NCBI GenBank assembly: GCA_900088475.1
Contig: FLMG01000943.1
Span: 57,402 to 121,401, forward strand
Length of the DNA: 64,000 nt
Direction of reading: 5' to 3'
Source: Hyphochytrium catenoides
Taxonomy: Eukaryota > Sar > Hyphochytriomycetes > Hyphochytriales > Hyphochytriaceae
This document shows, one piece after another, positions 11,701 to 25,200 of the stretch. Each line of letters opens with the position of its first letter. The stretch's first letter is position 1. The position numbers and the translations under genes were made by a program. Under the pieces are notes generated by a model. The model searched no databases and was not told the DNA's origin. It saw nothing but the letters and a program-made list of their open reading frames with translations.

Positions 11701-14700
11701 ATCCATGAACCTCAGAGAAAACTCAATTAAGCTTGCTTCACTGAGTCAACCCTGTCTCAACGAGGCGCAGTTCAACGAGGACGGTGTTAGTCCTTGTCTA
11801 TTATTTGCTGAAGAAGCGGACACCACTTACAGAACAACCACCACTACTAAAACGGAAGCAGCCTTGATCATGGTTCTATGTCCCCGGTCTAAAATAAGAA
11901 AGTACTCTGCAAAAGGTTGCCTTTATTGTAGGGAGAGGGAGGAAGGATTATAGAGGTCGAAACAAACGATGCGCTGAGTAGAGGGAGAGTGAGGGAGCGT
12001 GCCAACTCTAGAGGCTTCCACCAGCGACAGTCGCAGGTGTCCATACTCACCTGTCGCACATACTCAGTCGTCGTCATCATTGCAGCTATATTGTACTAAG
12101 GCCCATAGACGACATATCACTACTCTATTCAGATTTCTGTCACATATCAGCAGGGCGCAGTAGCAATTAGGGTACTTGTCAGGATTGTAGTTCTACGCTA
12201 CCTACTTTGTTGTTGGTGATCGAGCTGTAAGGAACAGAAGGAACTACTTTTTAGATGTCGTGATCAACCTCGAGTCTATAATAGGCCAGCTCCTTTTGAA
12301 GAAGTAGTTCTATATCTACTGCAAGAGCCAGGCAACACAAGAGTAGTAATAATGAGAATATATTCGGAAGGAAAGGTCTAATCCCCCACCAAAAAGCCTC
12401 TGCTAGAGAGGAAAGGCAGCCGCGATCACACTGCAGTCTCTAAATAATTGTACGTCGTAGTACGCGTAGAGCCCACTGATCTGCCTCCTAGGAGGAGCGG
12501 TTGCTGCTGGGCTTATGTTTGCACAAGAATACCTTCGCCTGTCCTCCATTGGCCCTCCTGGATAATCGCTTGTTTACATTTCCGACACTTTTAGCCTACC
12601 TCCAAATAACAGTAAGGTAGTTTATCGCTAAAAGGGCACTGCTACAGCTACTGTCATAACAGTCACAAGCAGATTGAAGATTGAGGACGCACCCACTTCT
12701 TGTAGAAGTAAGAGCTTCCGGGACGGAATGGAACAAGTTTGGAGAACATGCCCTTCGTCGTCGCAGTACAGACTGTCATAGCAAGTGAAGGGGAGGAAGG
12801 ACGGAGCTACAAATACGGGGCCGTCTAAGATACCAGCACCCAATCTAAGAATTCTCCCGTCTTATCTAGTTCACTCTTCTCATGCAGCTGAGTCAGAAGC
12901 TGCATAAAGAAGGCAGAGTCCTTTTTCTCTGTTTACAGAACATAGGGACTGTTGTTTGTAAGACGAAATCAAGGTTCATAATGTTATGGCCTTCCCTTTG
13001 CTTTTCCCCCAGCCTGAAGCATCAGCTAGAGGGGGCCAGTTTTCCCCCTCCAGCTGAGAAAGGACAGTGCATCACTGGGAACAAGTCCCAAGCCTAAATA
13101 ACGTATTGAGCACCACTAGTTGAACAGCCATAATGAAAGCGTACAACTGTCAGTATAGTTCTATGTGGGCTTTGGAGAAGGGGCCAAGCAGAGTCCATTG
13201 TATGATTCTAGCTGTCCTCACTAGAGGGCAGTGAAGGAGAGCATGGAATGACTGAAGAAGAAAACAATGGAACAGCTAAGACTTAGTTCTATGGGGTCGT
13301 CAGAGGTCACCCGACACACTTAACCTTCTGAACTTTCCTTCTGATGATACTGGAGAAAACAACCTTAACAAAGACCTATTCACTATCAGTGTATAGCATC
13401 AGCCATGAGGGGCTGGGGCGGGTGGGAAAGTGCAGGAAAGATCAGGTAGGAAACATGCAACAGCGCAACAGCTGAGAACTCCCAACATTAAGTGCAAGCC
13501 CAGGACCATTCCGTCAAGTCCTAACAGACAGACACCATTAGTACGGTAACAATGTATTAAGCCGTGTTACTACGGTCGTCTTGAAGATGACGAGCAGGAA
13601 TACGGTGGAAGCGGGTGGCATGAGGAACGAGACGTCACTCCTAAGAGCAGAGTGATGCAGCCGACCGTTGATGACAGAGGGTGAGGAGGCGAAAAACCGT
13701 TCCAAAAGCCAGGACGGAAGCTCCTGGTACCATCAAAACGGGACCATAAAATTGGTCTGCGGCAGCACATGTTCTGCCTCCTTTTCCTCCTGATGTTTCG
13801 AAGCCGAGACTAGCTGAACAGTTGTCTTCGTTTCTCCTCCCTGCCTGACCTGACAGCAGCAGAAAGAAGCCGCTTCTAGATTCAGACTTCAGATATAGAG
13901 AGATAGTAAAAGAAAAATAGAATTGTGGGCCGCTCTCCTACCTCCTGTGGCCAATCGGCCAGCTCAGCAGAAGAGTCGCTTATAATCGATTCTTCCCTAC
14001 TCTTCTTGCACACGCGAAGCCGCGCTGCGTCGCGAAGAGTGCGCCTCTCAGGAGATTGACCACTTGTCCTTAGTTCTTCGCCAAGGTATGCGCACCACTT
14101 CAACGTTATCACTTGACGAACGACAAACGGCGCTAGAAGGAGCGATCTCCTCTGTCAAGCAGTTGACCCTCGCAGCTTCTTCTGGTGAGTTCCTACTATT
14201 CTTTGGCCAACCACTTGCTACCTGTAGAACCTATACTATCTCCACCTCTAACTTAAACTGGCAAAGCTAACCTGGAAACCATCAACTTGATCTCATATCT
14301 TTTTTTAGAAAGAGGCAAGAGATGTTAAAGGTTACAGGTAGACCGCATGAGCTGCGGAGCCCTCGTGGTCTACCGCGGAGAAGTGACTAGCAAAGCACGT
14401 GACGAGGAGCTCTGAAGGACAGGTCTACAGCCCCTGGCCTCAGGAGACTGTTGCTCTTCAATAGGGGAGAACTGACCACCCTACCATACGGTATAAACAA
14501 GACCCGGCAAGGGCCGCGGTCCGCTCTTGCTGGACTAAACGTAGTTGACTTGAAGCTATATAATATATTGAGCCATGCATAGCAACCATGGAGACGGAGA
14601 AGGTAAATTTTTCTCTCGGTCCCAGTTATTTCAGCACCTCTAATTCTATTCACGGCAGCTTCTTACTTAGTCTGGCTTTCACTTCTTGCTACTTGCCACG

Positions 14701-14925
14701 GCAGTGGACAACCACCGAAGGAACCTAACGGAAGCTGTTATAGTGGAGTTAGACCGCTAGCAGTTATGATGATATATATTGCCATATATTCTCCGTTTAA
14801 GGTCCTTGTTGGGTTCAATCCTCCGAAGGTCACTGTTTTAGTTGAATCTAACCAGTAAATGAACCTTAAATCCCTTAGGAGAGCCTTCGACAAGGAGAAT
14901 ACGGAGGCAGGTCAACACTAGCACA
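8787..14925. other. 6.1-kb stretch without a convincing gene
   Basis: Both strands are broken by frequent stops. A 102-codon minus frame at 8768-9076 has protein-like composition but overlaps the end of the MSP-SH3 gene. At 14091-14169 (+) a short ATG frame (starts MRTTSTLSLDERQTALEG) ends at a good GGTGAGT donor. At 13948-14112 (-) an antisense frame also looks protein-like and ends at GTAGGA. These last two overlap and cannot both be real. I see no transposase, reverse transcriptase, tRNA or rRNA. Confidence 0.45.
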
Positions 14926-15865
14926 ATGGAAGAAAGGACTGACTACTCCATTCGCATGCAATGGCAAGGCAGCTCGCGAGGATATGCCAATAAGGCAGGC
15001 GAAAGATGGGGAGCCCAAAGTATCAGAGGCAGGGAAGAGTGGTCTGAAAACTATCACTCGCCAGTGCATAGGAAGGAAGAGTGTCTATCTCTACCTCCGT
15101 CCGCGGATTCAAGGAAGAATCAAACGTCTCCTCGTGTTTCGCCTTTGCAGAGTGCTCAGGTTGGCGTTCGTTTCTCGCTTTATGACTCCGAAATGGCAAG
15201 GACGGAAGAGAGCGGTGTTAGAGATGAGAGACTACTTTCACCATCCATTGGGAAGTCAACTTCAATCGTACGGCCAGTACGGATAGACAGAACTGCAATT
15301 ATTGGTTTGGAAGAACCTGGCCCCCTGGTCTCTCAGACATCAGAGGTAGAGGAAACGAGAAAATTTTCTATGGACTCTCAAGCATGTACTAGAGGATTGA
15401 AAAGGCAATCGCGGCGGTTGACTGATAACTATAGACAACACGCAAATTTCGAAGCTAGTGCAGACGAACGGCAGCCTAAACAAGCGTCTATCCCGCAGAC
15501 GAGCCAACCTATCAACCTTAATACGGCCCTGCCTGCTGGTGCCGCCGAAATGCCAACCAGGGGAATGGGTGCTCCCTCTAACCATGATCAGAGCTTCCCC
15601 AAGAAGCGGAAGGGTGTGAAACACAAGCCTTGTAAGTCNNNNNNNNNNNNNNNNNNNNNNNNNNNNNNNNNNNNNNNNNNNNNNNNNNNNNNNNNNNNNN
15701 NNNTGCGTCGAGGATTGCAATAAGCACGCGGTAAAGGAGGGAATGTGCCGGCGGCACTACTTATCCATTATTCGCACCTGTTCCAGGGAAGGGTGTCAAA
15801 GATATGCCAAGAAGAATGGAGAGTGCCTTAGACACAGCAACGGATCTGATGAGGACACAAGTTGA
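14926..15865 (+). CDS. Cys/His zinc-binding repeat protein (WRKY19-like type), interrupted by an N gap
   Basis: The frame opens at ATG 14926 with about 230 residues of disordered, basic, Ser/Gln-rich sequence ending in a nuclear-localisation-like KKRKGVKHK. A GTAAGT donor at 15632 sits just before 65 Ns (15639-15703). After the gap the frame reads CVEDCNKHAVKEGMCRRHY and then CSREGCQRYAKKNGECLRH, and stops at TGA (15863-15865). The spacing C-x3/4-C...G-x-C-x2-H is the short Cys/His repeat common in stramenopile and plant proteins annotated WRKY19-like; it probably binds zinc. At least two repeats are visible and another may be hidden by the gap. The gap probably covers most of an intron, because the two halves are not in one frame across it. 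A nuclear role is inference. Confidence 0.7.
15639..15703. other. assembly gap (65 N)
   Basis: A run of N begins seven bases into a probable intron of the Cys/His-repeat gene. Its true length is unknown. Confidence 0.99.
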
Positions 15866-16204
15866 GAATATGGTTGACAATTGTAGGTCCTGCGGGTGCC
15901 TGCTTCGAAGAGAGGTAAAGTCTAAGTGACGCACAACCATGATGGGAAGAGATCCACATCATGGAACAAAAGCATAAGAAGGGAGAAATCTCATTCTCTT
16001 AAGGCTTTTTGATACAATCATAATGGTGGCGATATGACTATATTGTTTGTCGAAAAGAGCACAACAAAGCTGTTAGCACAGGAGCGTAAGCAATTGAGCG
16101 GTCCATATTCCCTTACTTCGAATTCTCAAGGTCTTGGCAGCTCTATGACGGTCCTATTAGTGCAGCTTAGAAGTAGAGTCGATCTAGCATAGACTCTGGT
16201 GCCG

Positions 16205-16217
16205 CCCCCCCCCCCNN
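16205..16217. other. poly-C tract with 2-N gap
   Basis: Eleven consecutive C are followed by NN. This is a homopolymer where the assembly was not resolved. Confidence 0.9.
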
Positions 16218-17039
16218 GCCTCGTAAACAATTACTGATTTTACGGTAAGAAGGAGCAACGAAGGCGTATGCTTTTCGAGCTTCGTAAAATGGGAAGGTTG
16301 TAGCAGTCAGGCAAGCCATCCTTATCATCACTTCCAGATCTAGCAGATGTGTGGACCCACCATCGCATTGTAAGCCAGCAAAGTTGACATACGATCTCTC
16401 AAGGAAAGAGTTAGAAATAAGTAGATTTCGAGAAATTTTGCCTGATAGGACTATGGCGTCAAGAGTTGACTAATACGAAGCTGGGGCAATAATGTCATGG
16501 TGGTGTTGTGGGGTGACTTGCAGATCCGCCTCTGTCCTGAGATATTAGTAAATATTTTCCCCATTTCATCCCGCTACGTGTCGTCGTTATATCACGTATG
16601 TAGTATGGGACCCTAATAATAGCAGGAAGCCCTTGTCATGTAAGTAGGGCAAGGAGTACTGGTGATTAGAGGTGGGTCTAAGATGCGGGCACCGATAGCA
16701 TCAGCGTTCGATTGTTGCATACTCCGTCGTTAACTTCGCTCTTCCTCGTGTTTAGTTCGTCCAGAGGAGGCGTTATGATATCGACGACGCAAGTGATCAT
16801 ATATAGTAGGCAGCAATCAGCACGGATACGGATATTAGAGAAGAAGAGACCCTATGGAGAAGACGTGGTAAGACAAAAGGATAGACTTTGCCGCGATTGA
16901 TTAAAAAGCTAAAATGATGAGGTAGATGAGAAGAAGTAAGGTATAGGAGCGAGACAGTAACTAACGACAGGAGCGGAGAGTAATAGAAAGGTGATGATCT
17001 CTGAAAGCATAAGTCTTCCGTACTAGTGACTGGCGATAT

Positions 17040-17263
17040 CATCCTGCCAGGACATTTATTCGGCCAGTCCGGCCAGTATGAGAGGAGGAAAGATAGAGGA
17101 AAAAAAGGGCTCCGTCTGTCCAGGAAGGATATCGTCTTGACTGACAGTCTACCTCATCCTGCCCGGACATGTATTGGGCCAGTCCGGCCAGTGATGAGAG
17201 AGGAGAAAAGATACAGGAAAAATAGGGCTCCGTCTGTCCAGGAACGATATCGTCTTGACTGAG
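17040..17263. repeat. two-copy tandem repeat, unit about 115 bp
   Basis: Copy 1 (17040-17144) and copy 2 (17155-17263) both begin CATCCTGCC(A/C)GGACAT, share GGCCAGTCCGGCCAGT in the middle and end TATCGTCTTGACTGA. They differ by scattered substitutions and a few indels, so the duplication is not recent. No coding frame is shared. Confidence 0.85.
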
Positions 17264-20200
17264 AAAGGAAAACGGCCATCCTCCGCACAATATTATGGAT
17301 CTTCATGCTGAAGGATAACACTATGATTGTGGGCTTAATTGCTGAAACTGCTGCGGATGCTCGATTATCGAAGCACCTCATAATCCACTGTTGTGCCTCC
17401 GCTTCTGGGTTTGCTCTTCAGGCCAATTACCTGCTAGCTTTTCTTTCCTCCATGGGGACTCGATCCTGACAGCGAAGGGCATAAGCAAATGGATGAAGAG
17501 GAGCTCAATCAGGGACCAAATGCCTCGATAGAGGAAGGACAAAAGGAACGGAGACATATGATCTGCAGAGAATGGTTATAGCAGAAAGGGTGACTTAATG
17601 AGAACATGACCAAGGTTACCAAGGTTGGGTGCAGGCAGCAAGGGGACACGAGCTGTCTGAGAGACAAAGAGCGTCGTGTCCCAGAGGATAAAAGACGATG
17701 CCGAGAGAAGCGAGTTCCAAAGCAAGAAACACAGCATAAGGTGGGAAGGTGCGTCGAGAGAGGTAGGAAGACTTCGTGATATGTGGAACTGCAGATGATA
17801 CACGAACGGTGTGAAAAAGAGATGAAAAGAAGGAAGCTAGCAGAAGAAGGGCAACGGCAGCGAGAAAAAAGGTATGAACGCAAACACGCGGGACGACGGA
17901 AAGTCAGCGAAGTAATAAGGGGAATGACGGGGCAGGAAGGGAAAGAAGTAGTTGCGTAATGAAAGGACGTAAATGAAAGAACTCCTGAGAGACAGAGAGA
18001 GCATCAAATAGGCATCGGCGCTGACCTTTCTCGTCTTACGCCCATGAAGGAAGACCACAATGATGGGTACAATATTTCAGCCTCGTCCACCTCGCTAATA
18101 TCAACGTCTGAGCACTCCAATGAGAGGTTGTGCCGTACTAGCATTACTGCAAAGAGCACCAGTTTGAGGCAGACGTTGACAAATCAAGGCACCTAGTCTT
18201 TGCTTTCAGTCAGGCGATGAGGTTTCAACCCAGACAACCTTTGAAAGCAATCTGAACCCTTGTTGCTGGTTGTATCCGTTAGTTGTAGGTGGCCCACCAC
18301 CTGTAATAGCAATGAGTGGATGGGTTAAATGAACCTGTTGGCCGATTACACGCCCTGCATCGGAGGGTGGGTGCAAGCAGATGCATCTGGAAGAATTGAA
18401 GGAAAGTAGGTCGTTTAAAACGAAGAAAGATACGGCTCCTCTTACACATGGAGCCAGAAGAAGAAGAGTATGAGGTTCCGAGACGCAGCAAAGGGCAAAG
18501 TGTTGCCAAGGAACATAAAGGCGAAGACGAGGATACTAACTGTGGGCAAGTAGTAGTTCTTTCTCACCTGTGGTGTACTTTCCTACCGTCCCCTCTCGAG
18601 TAGCACATGTTCACAATATTGTAGACAATGACAGGCGATAGCTTGGATCAAGGTGTCCATGAGTCATGTCATACGACGGAAAAAACGAAGAAGAGGAGGC
18701 TTATGCTCAGGAAAATGAGAAGATATGAGGGGTCTCACGTTCGTCCAAGCCGTCGCTGGAGCCAACAGAAAGTGAAGAAGCAGAACAAAACAATCAAACA
18801 TCGGGAGTGTACTGGCTATACCGTCTACTAACACTGCTCATAGAGTTTGTTAGAGTCATAGCACAAATAAGAACCCCCATGGTCATCTAGACGTTGTGTC
18901 GAGTATAGCAGCTTAAGAACCGTGATCTGTCTCCTTACATCTTTCCTTTGTCCGTCGGCTCTATGAGATCTGTGATTGCTCATCATTCACGCGACTGCGA
19001 CCCAGCTCTGGAGCAGATCTAAGAGCAATAGTAGCTTGTCCTTCACATGGAACTCATTCCAAGGTCAAATTTGTGCCGACATTGCGTTGGTAGGCTTGCC
19101 CCTGTTCCTTAGTAGAATAAAGAGAGCAGAGGAGGGCCGATTAAATGGATAAAGTGGCTCTGCTCTCTTCGAAATTTATCCTACTAGCGTGCAGTTTTCC
19201 TCTAATCCTCTCCTTGTTCACTAAAAGGGCTATTCCCGACAAATAAGCTAGTTAGCATTAGATGACTCAAACCGATATTCCAAGGTTCAATAGCATTCTG
19301 CGCAAGTTTAATAGCAACATAATACTGACCAGAAAGCTCCTAGCGACAGGTACTATCCCGTGTGACTGTCTGCCGTCTGGATTCGCTACCATCATGAGAG
19401 ACTGTTGCCTGGGTTCGCTGGGATCATGAACAGCTGAACTCACCTCATGACCTATCTATCGCTCGTTTATTCTTTAGCTTCCTTAGCGCCGTATGTTTGA
19501 TCAGGGATGAACGCGGACGACTGGAATGAATGTCGGTTAGGGCTTTGAGGTGTTATGTTTATGACCCCTACTTGAGAGCGACTTTATGTACCTCTTTCCT
19601 GCAGGAAGCTCCGGCCCTATTATGGGCGTTCTGTTCTTGGGAAGTCGTTCCTGCCAAGCCTGGAGAGGTGATAAGTCGAGCAGCAACTGCGTGGAGTATC
19701 TAGATGTTCCCTCGATAATCTTTCGACAAGGCATCGAAGAGGTGATGAGCTCCCTTTAGAAAAGTAGTATAAGCATCATGTGGCGGCCCCACGCCGTCAC
19801 CTGCGATGGGAGCTTACAGTAACAGCAAGGATCGCGTTTCCTTGTTGCCGTCTTGCTTTTTATTGCTCTCTTCATCTGCCGCCGGTATCACCCGTGAGTT
19901 CTCCAGCCACATTATCAAATTGGTCAAGACCACTGCCCTCCTGTCTACCATCATCCTCAGCCCGCTCCTTGCTTTCTGCCAGCGTACGGTGGCTTGGCGA
20001 TTTATGTACTTCTAAACATGTTATTCCTGCTGCTCTGTTTCAGTACACCGCTTTTCTAGCAGAATTGGATCAGATAATATAGACTTTTCGGACTCGTGAA
20101 TAACTAATGGACAACCACCATAGTAGTAATAAATGTGCTACCCTTTCATGATCTAGTTGCTCTACGGGCCTGTCCCTGCCCATCAGTGAAATTTTGTCAA

Positions 20201-22289
20201 GTTGGAGTTTTATAAATGCGGAAAAGTCCTTTGGGAAGACATAGAGTACAAGATCAGGAGCAAGAGAGGCCTCGAGATAAACAAAGGATGAACGTCCCCC
20301 AAATAAGGAGGCAAAAGTGGAGATACTACGTATGGGGGTATGGGACAAAAGTTCTAAGGAGTTGTCGGTCTTCTTGTGCTAATCATAATAAAAGAAGTCG
20401 AGAGTCCTGGTTGGAAACAAAAGGCGAAGCACTGCCATGTGGTGGTTCGAAGTGACTATATTTTAAGTGCCATTCCAATGTTTCTTCTCTACTGAGCAAG
20501 GCGGCATTGATAAGAAAGTATCGGTAGAAAGAAGGTAGTTCTAGATGCTTCGAGTTCCTTGGATATTTTTGGCCTCTTCTACCCTAATACATCCTAATAA
20601 CGTAGTACCTCGTTGCCAAACTGAAGAGAGGCGGGTGTAGCGTGGGGTTGTCGGTTGAAGTACTAACTGGAGCTATATACCGGGAGCTTGTTGATTGGTG
20701 GTACTCGTACCCTTCTCTCTTCTCACTTCCCTTCAAGGATTGGTCCAATCTCGACCGTACGAGTGAGCTTCTTTCCCCGAGGACTTCCTGGTGGCAATAA
20801 TTCCTGACTGCTACGGAGGTAGAAATGGGATGAAGGGATACAACAGGTATAAAGCACTCAGCGGTCAATGTGCTGAGTTGCGGAGTCCAGCAGTCTTGTG
20901 TAGAAGAGAACTCGGGACTGGGTAGGACCAGTCGTTCTACTAGTTCCTCCAGCCGTCGCCACCCACCATTAGCTGCCGATGTCCCACCCAGACCATTCAT
21001 GCGTCGTCAGTCATCAAAAACCCATAATCTGCAAAATTGCGTTTGTTTTCAGAAATTTATTGCTTTTTTGGTTGGGTGGGGAAGCCACAGAGAAGTCCTT
21101 ATGCTGGAGAATAAAGTAGATGATTGGTTCCAAGAGTCTTGCGCGGAACTGGAGAACGTGCTGGACGATCGCTTCCGTTCTGCGACTTTTTATTTTGTTT
21201 TTCTTCGTAGAGTTCTCTTCCATTTTTGATTCGCCTCCTTGCCCCTGGTTGGTGATTGCTGAAGGAGCGGAAGCGGAGACCATCTTGGCCAAATGTCCTA
21301 CGCATCACTCCTGCTCAGTGCCCAGCAATTTTTACTTGTAGTAAGCCTCTGTCAGCTCCTCTGTCGCGCTGTGTTTATAAAAAGATGAAAAATTTACATT
21401 ACAAAGTACTTTACTTTGCTACTATACGCATTGTCCTTCAGAGAGATGGCGATGACTTGTCTGTGGCTAGTTTTCTGTCTATTGGCCACAGCACAAGACA
21501 CAGAAACTTCTCGTGAATGATGGCCATGCGACACTTGTGCTGACAAGTGATGAGCGAGCGCGACACCACTTGCGCTTATTAGTCCTACGTTTCTACTCAA
21601 ACCTGCGTTTTTTCTCTACGCGGCTACGTCTCGGACAGCAATCTGCTAAGAAGCAGCCGCCGCCTCGTGTCGCGAAGACCAAAATCAAACAGAGCAATCA
21701 TGGCGCCAGCTAGCCGACGGGACACACAGCAGCGAAAGTTTGCTTCTTATTAGTGCATCCTTTCTATCGTAATCTCCTCGCAAAAGTAGCTCGTTTGAAG
21801 TCATCAGGTCACATGTCGTCTGGGGTTGTAAGAAATCATAAGAGTTCGAACTCCTATGAATCACCCATCAACTTCTCCCCCTCCCTTCTTGGGCGCCCAC
21901 AAGATGCAGATTCCTTACGTTGCAGCTAGCACTTCGAGCTAGAACGCCGCTTTACTTACATGGATTCGACTCCAGCAACAAGGATGTGTCTACCTCATAG
22001 AGTAGTGGGCAAATGCTGCCGCAACCACTTTGAGTTTTCGTGCCAGCATTTCCTGCATCTGTTTGCAAGCTCTCGTGAACATGGCCGCAGGCGTCATATT
22101 TTACTCTGCTGCTTTTTATCTGCTAAAGATCAAAGCTGCTGCTCCAGATTCAATTCCAATCATGCAAACAACAACCAGCTCGGAACCAGCTCAGGCGTGA
22201 ACCATATTTAGTAAGACCGCGGGATCACAAAACGAGCTTTGCTCACCCGCTCTAAACGAAGCTTAAAAAGAGTTATCACCTCTGGCAAA

Positions 22290-25200
22290 TCCTGTTAGAA
22301 CGGGAGTCACGACATTAAGCACTTGCTCGCCAACCCTTTTTGCTATAGTGGCCAGAGCAACCGATAATGTCTCCTGGTAAGTAAGACGTCTTTTTCTTGC
22401 TGGAGTTCGTTTGCTATATATCCTTGCCTACCGCGGGTTTACATCCATGATAATAGACTACTTGGGATATCCGCATGACCTCGATAGCCCTTTGGCGTCT
22501 ATTTGCGTAAAGAACATCAGTTCGGGCTTATATAGCACTCTTCCCATATTTCATAGCTCGCCTTTGTGAACCCTGATTTTCGCCCGTACCACGGAATGAG
22601 CTCTCATGCATAGATAATAACCTTCTTCTTTGTCTCCCTTATGAACCACCGCCCTTAGTATGATTGTGATGGGCCAGGCTTATGCTATCGTTGGCGAGAG
22701 AGACCGAAGATGTTCTCCAAGTGAGTAAGGCGTTTTATCTGTTGTTGGAGTTCCTTATTTGTCAGTACATCCTTGTGTATCACCGGTCTACATTCGTGGT
22801 AGCCTATTTAGGATATCCACATGATCTCGATAATTCTCTGTCCTCCATTGTTTGCGTAGCGAACATCTTTTCGGGCTTGTATAGCACTCTTCCGATATAT
22901 CATAGCTCGCAAAATCTGACTTTTTGTTGCGTGCGTACGTGATGAGTGACCTCTCATCATAGATTATAACCTTTTTAGTCTCCCCCTTATGGAGACCGCC
23001 CTTAATATGAGTGTGATAGGCGAGGGTTCGCTACTATCGTTGGCGAGAGAGACCGAAGAAAAGTTCTCCCGGTAAGTAGGGCGTTTATTCTGTTTGTTGC
23101 TAGAGTTTGTTTTCTTAACGTCGTCTATTACCGGTTCACATCCTATCACCCGCATGACCTCGCTAGTTCTCTGTCCTCCATTTTTGTGTAGCGAACATCA
23201 CTTCCGGCTTGAATAACGCTCTTTCCATAAAGTGTAGCTCGCTTTCCTTGAACCCTGGCAATTACTTGCGTCCCAGTGAATGAGCTCTCATCTCATACAT
23301 AATAACATTCTCGTCTTCTCCCTTATGAAGACCGCCACCCTTAGATATTACGAGTGTGATACGCACAGACTTATGCTATATTTGGCGAGAGAGACCAAAG
23401 ATGTTCTCCCGGTAAATAAGGCGATTTTTCTGTTGCTGGAGTTTATTATTCTAAGACATCGTCGTCTATCACCAGTTCACATCCATGATGGTCTAATTCC
23501 GATCAGCATGATCTCGGTACTTCTTTGCCCTCTTTTTGCGTAGCCAACAACATCACTTCGGGCTTTACATAGCACTCTTAAAAGTTGGTGCAGCTCGCTA
23601 TTCTTGAACTCTGGCTTTAACTTGCGTATAAGGAATAAGCCCTCCTCCCATAGATAATAACTTTTCTTTTGCTTTCCCTTATGAACCACCGCCATTAGTT
23701 TTCTATGCTATAGGTAGCGCGAGAGATTGACGATGTTCTCCGGGTAAGTAGGCTTTTTTTTCTGTTCCCTGGAGTTTTTAGTCACATACATGCTAGTCTA
23801 TCGCATGTTTACATCCGTGATTATGCTATAAGGATGCCCGCATGACCTCGATACTCCCTGTCCACCATTTTTGGCGTAGCGAACATTACTTCGGGCTTAT
23901 ATGCACTTTTTCATAAGTACTAACTCGCTTTTCTTGAACTATGGCTTTTGTTGCGTGAATGAGCCCTCATCTCATAGATAACAACTTTCCTTTTTCTCTC
24001 CGTCAAGAAGACTTCCTTAGTATGATTGAGCTTGAGTAATAGTGTGATAGGCCCAGGACTACCGCTATAATAGATGACGAAAGAGACCCAAGATGTTCTC
24101 CCGGTAAGTAAGGCGTTTTTTCCTTGTTGCTGGGGTTTATTATTCTAATACATCGGCTATCACCAGTTTACATCCATGATGGGCTTTTACGAAATCAGCG
24201 TGATCTCGACACTTTCTTGTCCTCTTTTTGCGTGACGAACATCACTTCGGGCTTACATAGCCGTCTTAAGATATGCCGCTCTTTTTTAACTTTGGCTTTC
24301 TTCACTTGCGTATCAGGGAATAAACTCTCAACCCATAATAGATAACAAACTTACGCGTTCTCCCTTATGAACACTACCCTTAGTATGAGTGTGATAGGCC
24401 CAGGCTTACGCTATAGGTGGCGACAGAGACCACAGAAGATCTTCTCCCGGTAAGTAAACCGTTTCTTCTATTGCTGGAGCTTACGTAATACAACCAGGCT
24501 ACATCAATGATAGGCTCTCTAGGATATCCGCATGATCTTGATGGTTCTCTGTCCACCACTTTTTGTCACTTCGGCTTAGATTGCACTCTTTTTACATATA
24601 TCATCGCTCGCTTTTCTTCAATCCTGGTTTTTTAAAATGCGCACCAGCGAATGGGCTCTCACCTCATGGATAACAACAAACTTTTTTTCTGTCTCCTGAA
24701 CACCGTCCTTATATGAATGTGATAGGCCCGGCCCGGCTTACCTTACATTAGGTGTAGAGAGAGACCGAAGATGTTCTCCCGGTAAGTAAGGCGTTTCTTC
24801 TGTTGCTGGAATTCACTTTATACATCGTCATCTATAAACAGTTTACATCTATAATGGGCTATTTAAGATATCCGTATGACCTCGATGTTTCTCTGTCCTC
24901 CACAAATTTTTGGCGTAGCGAAAATCGTTCCGGGTTTGTATGGCAGTCTTCCGATATAACATAGCTCTCTTTTCTTGAACGCTGCCTTTTGTTGCTTACC
25001 ACTAGTGAATGAGCTCTCGTCTCATAGATTATAATTTTCTTTTTTCTCTCCCTTAAAACACCGCGTCTAATTTGAGTGTGATGCGCCCAGGCCTATGCTA
25101 CTAGCTGGCGAGACCGAAGATGTTCTCCCGGTAAATAGGCGTTTTATCAGTGGTTGGAGTCCATTAGTTGTTAGTACATCCTGGTCTATCACCGCTTTAC

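Larger units (their letters stand above)
15866..22289. other. gene-free region, partly purine-rich
   Basis: No frame on either strand has convincing coding character. A poly-C run (16205-16215) ends in two Ns. From about 16.9 to 18.0 kb the plus strand is strongly A/G-rich. A minus frame of 138 codons at 20584-21000 starts with a true ATG but has no recognisable motif, neighbour exon or compositional support, so I do not call it a gene. Confidence 0.5.

Noticed and set aside
14750-14840. GGTTCAATCC-like B-box that might mark a tRNA
   Set aside because: No matching A-box, acceptor stem or anticodon loop could be folded around it.
20584-21000. 138-codon minus-strand ATG frame
   Set aside because: No motif, no compositional difference from surrounding non-coding sequence, no neighbouring exon; plausible by chance in a 14-kb desert.
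22682-24345. Short ATG frames inside the 345-bp array units
   Set aside because: Frames are not conserved between units, so the array is not a tandem family of coding genes.
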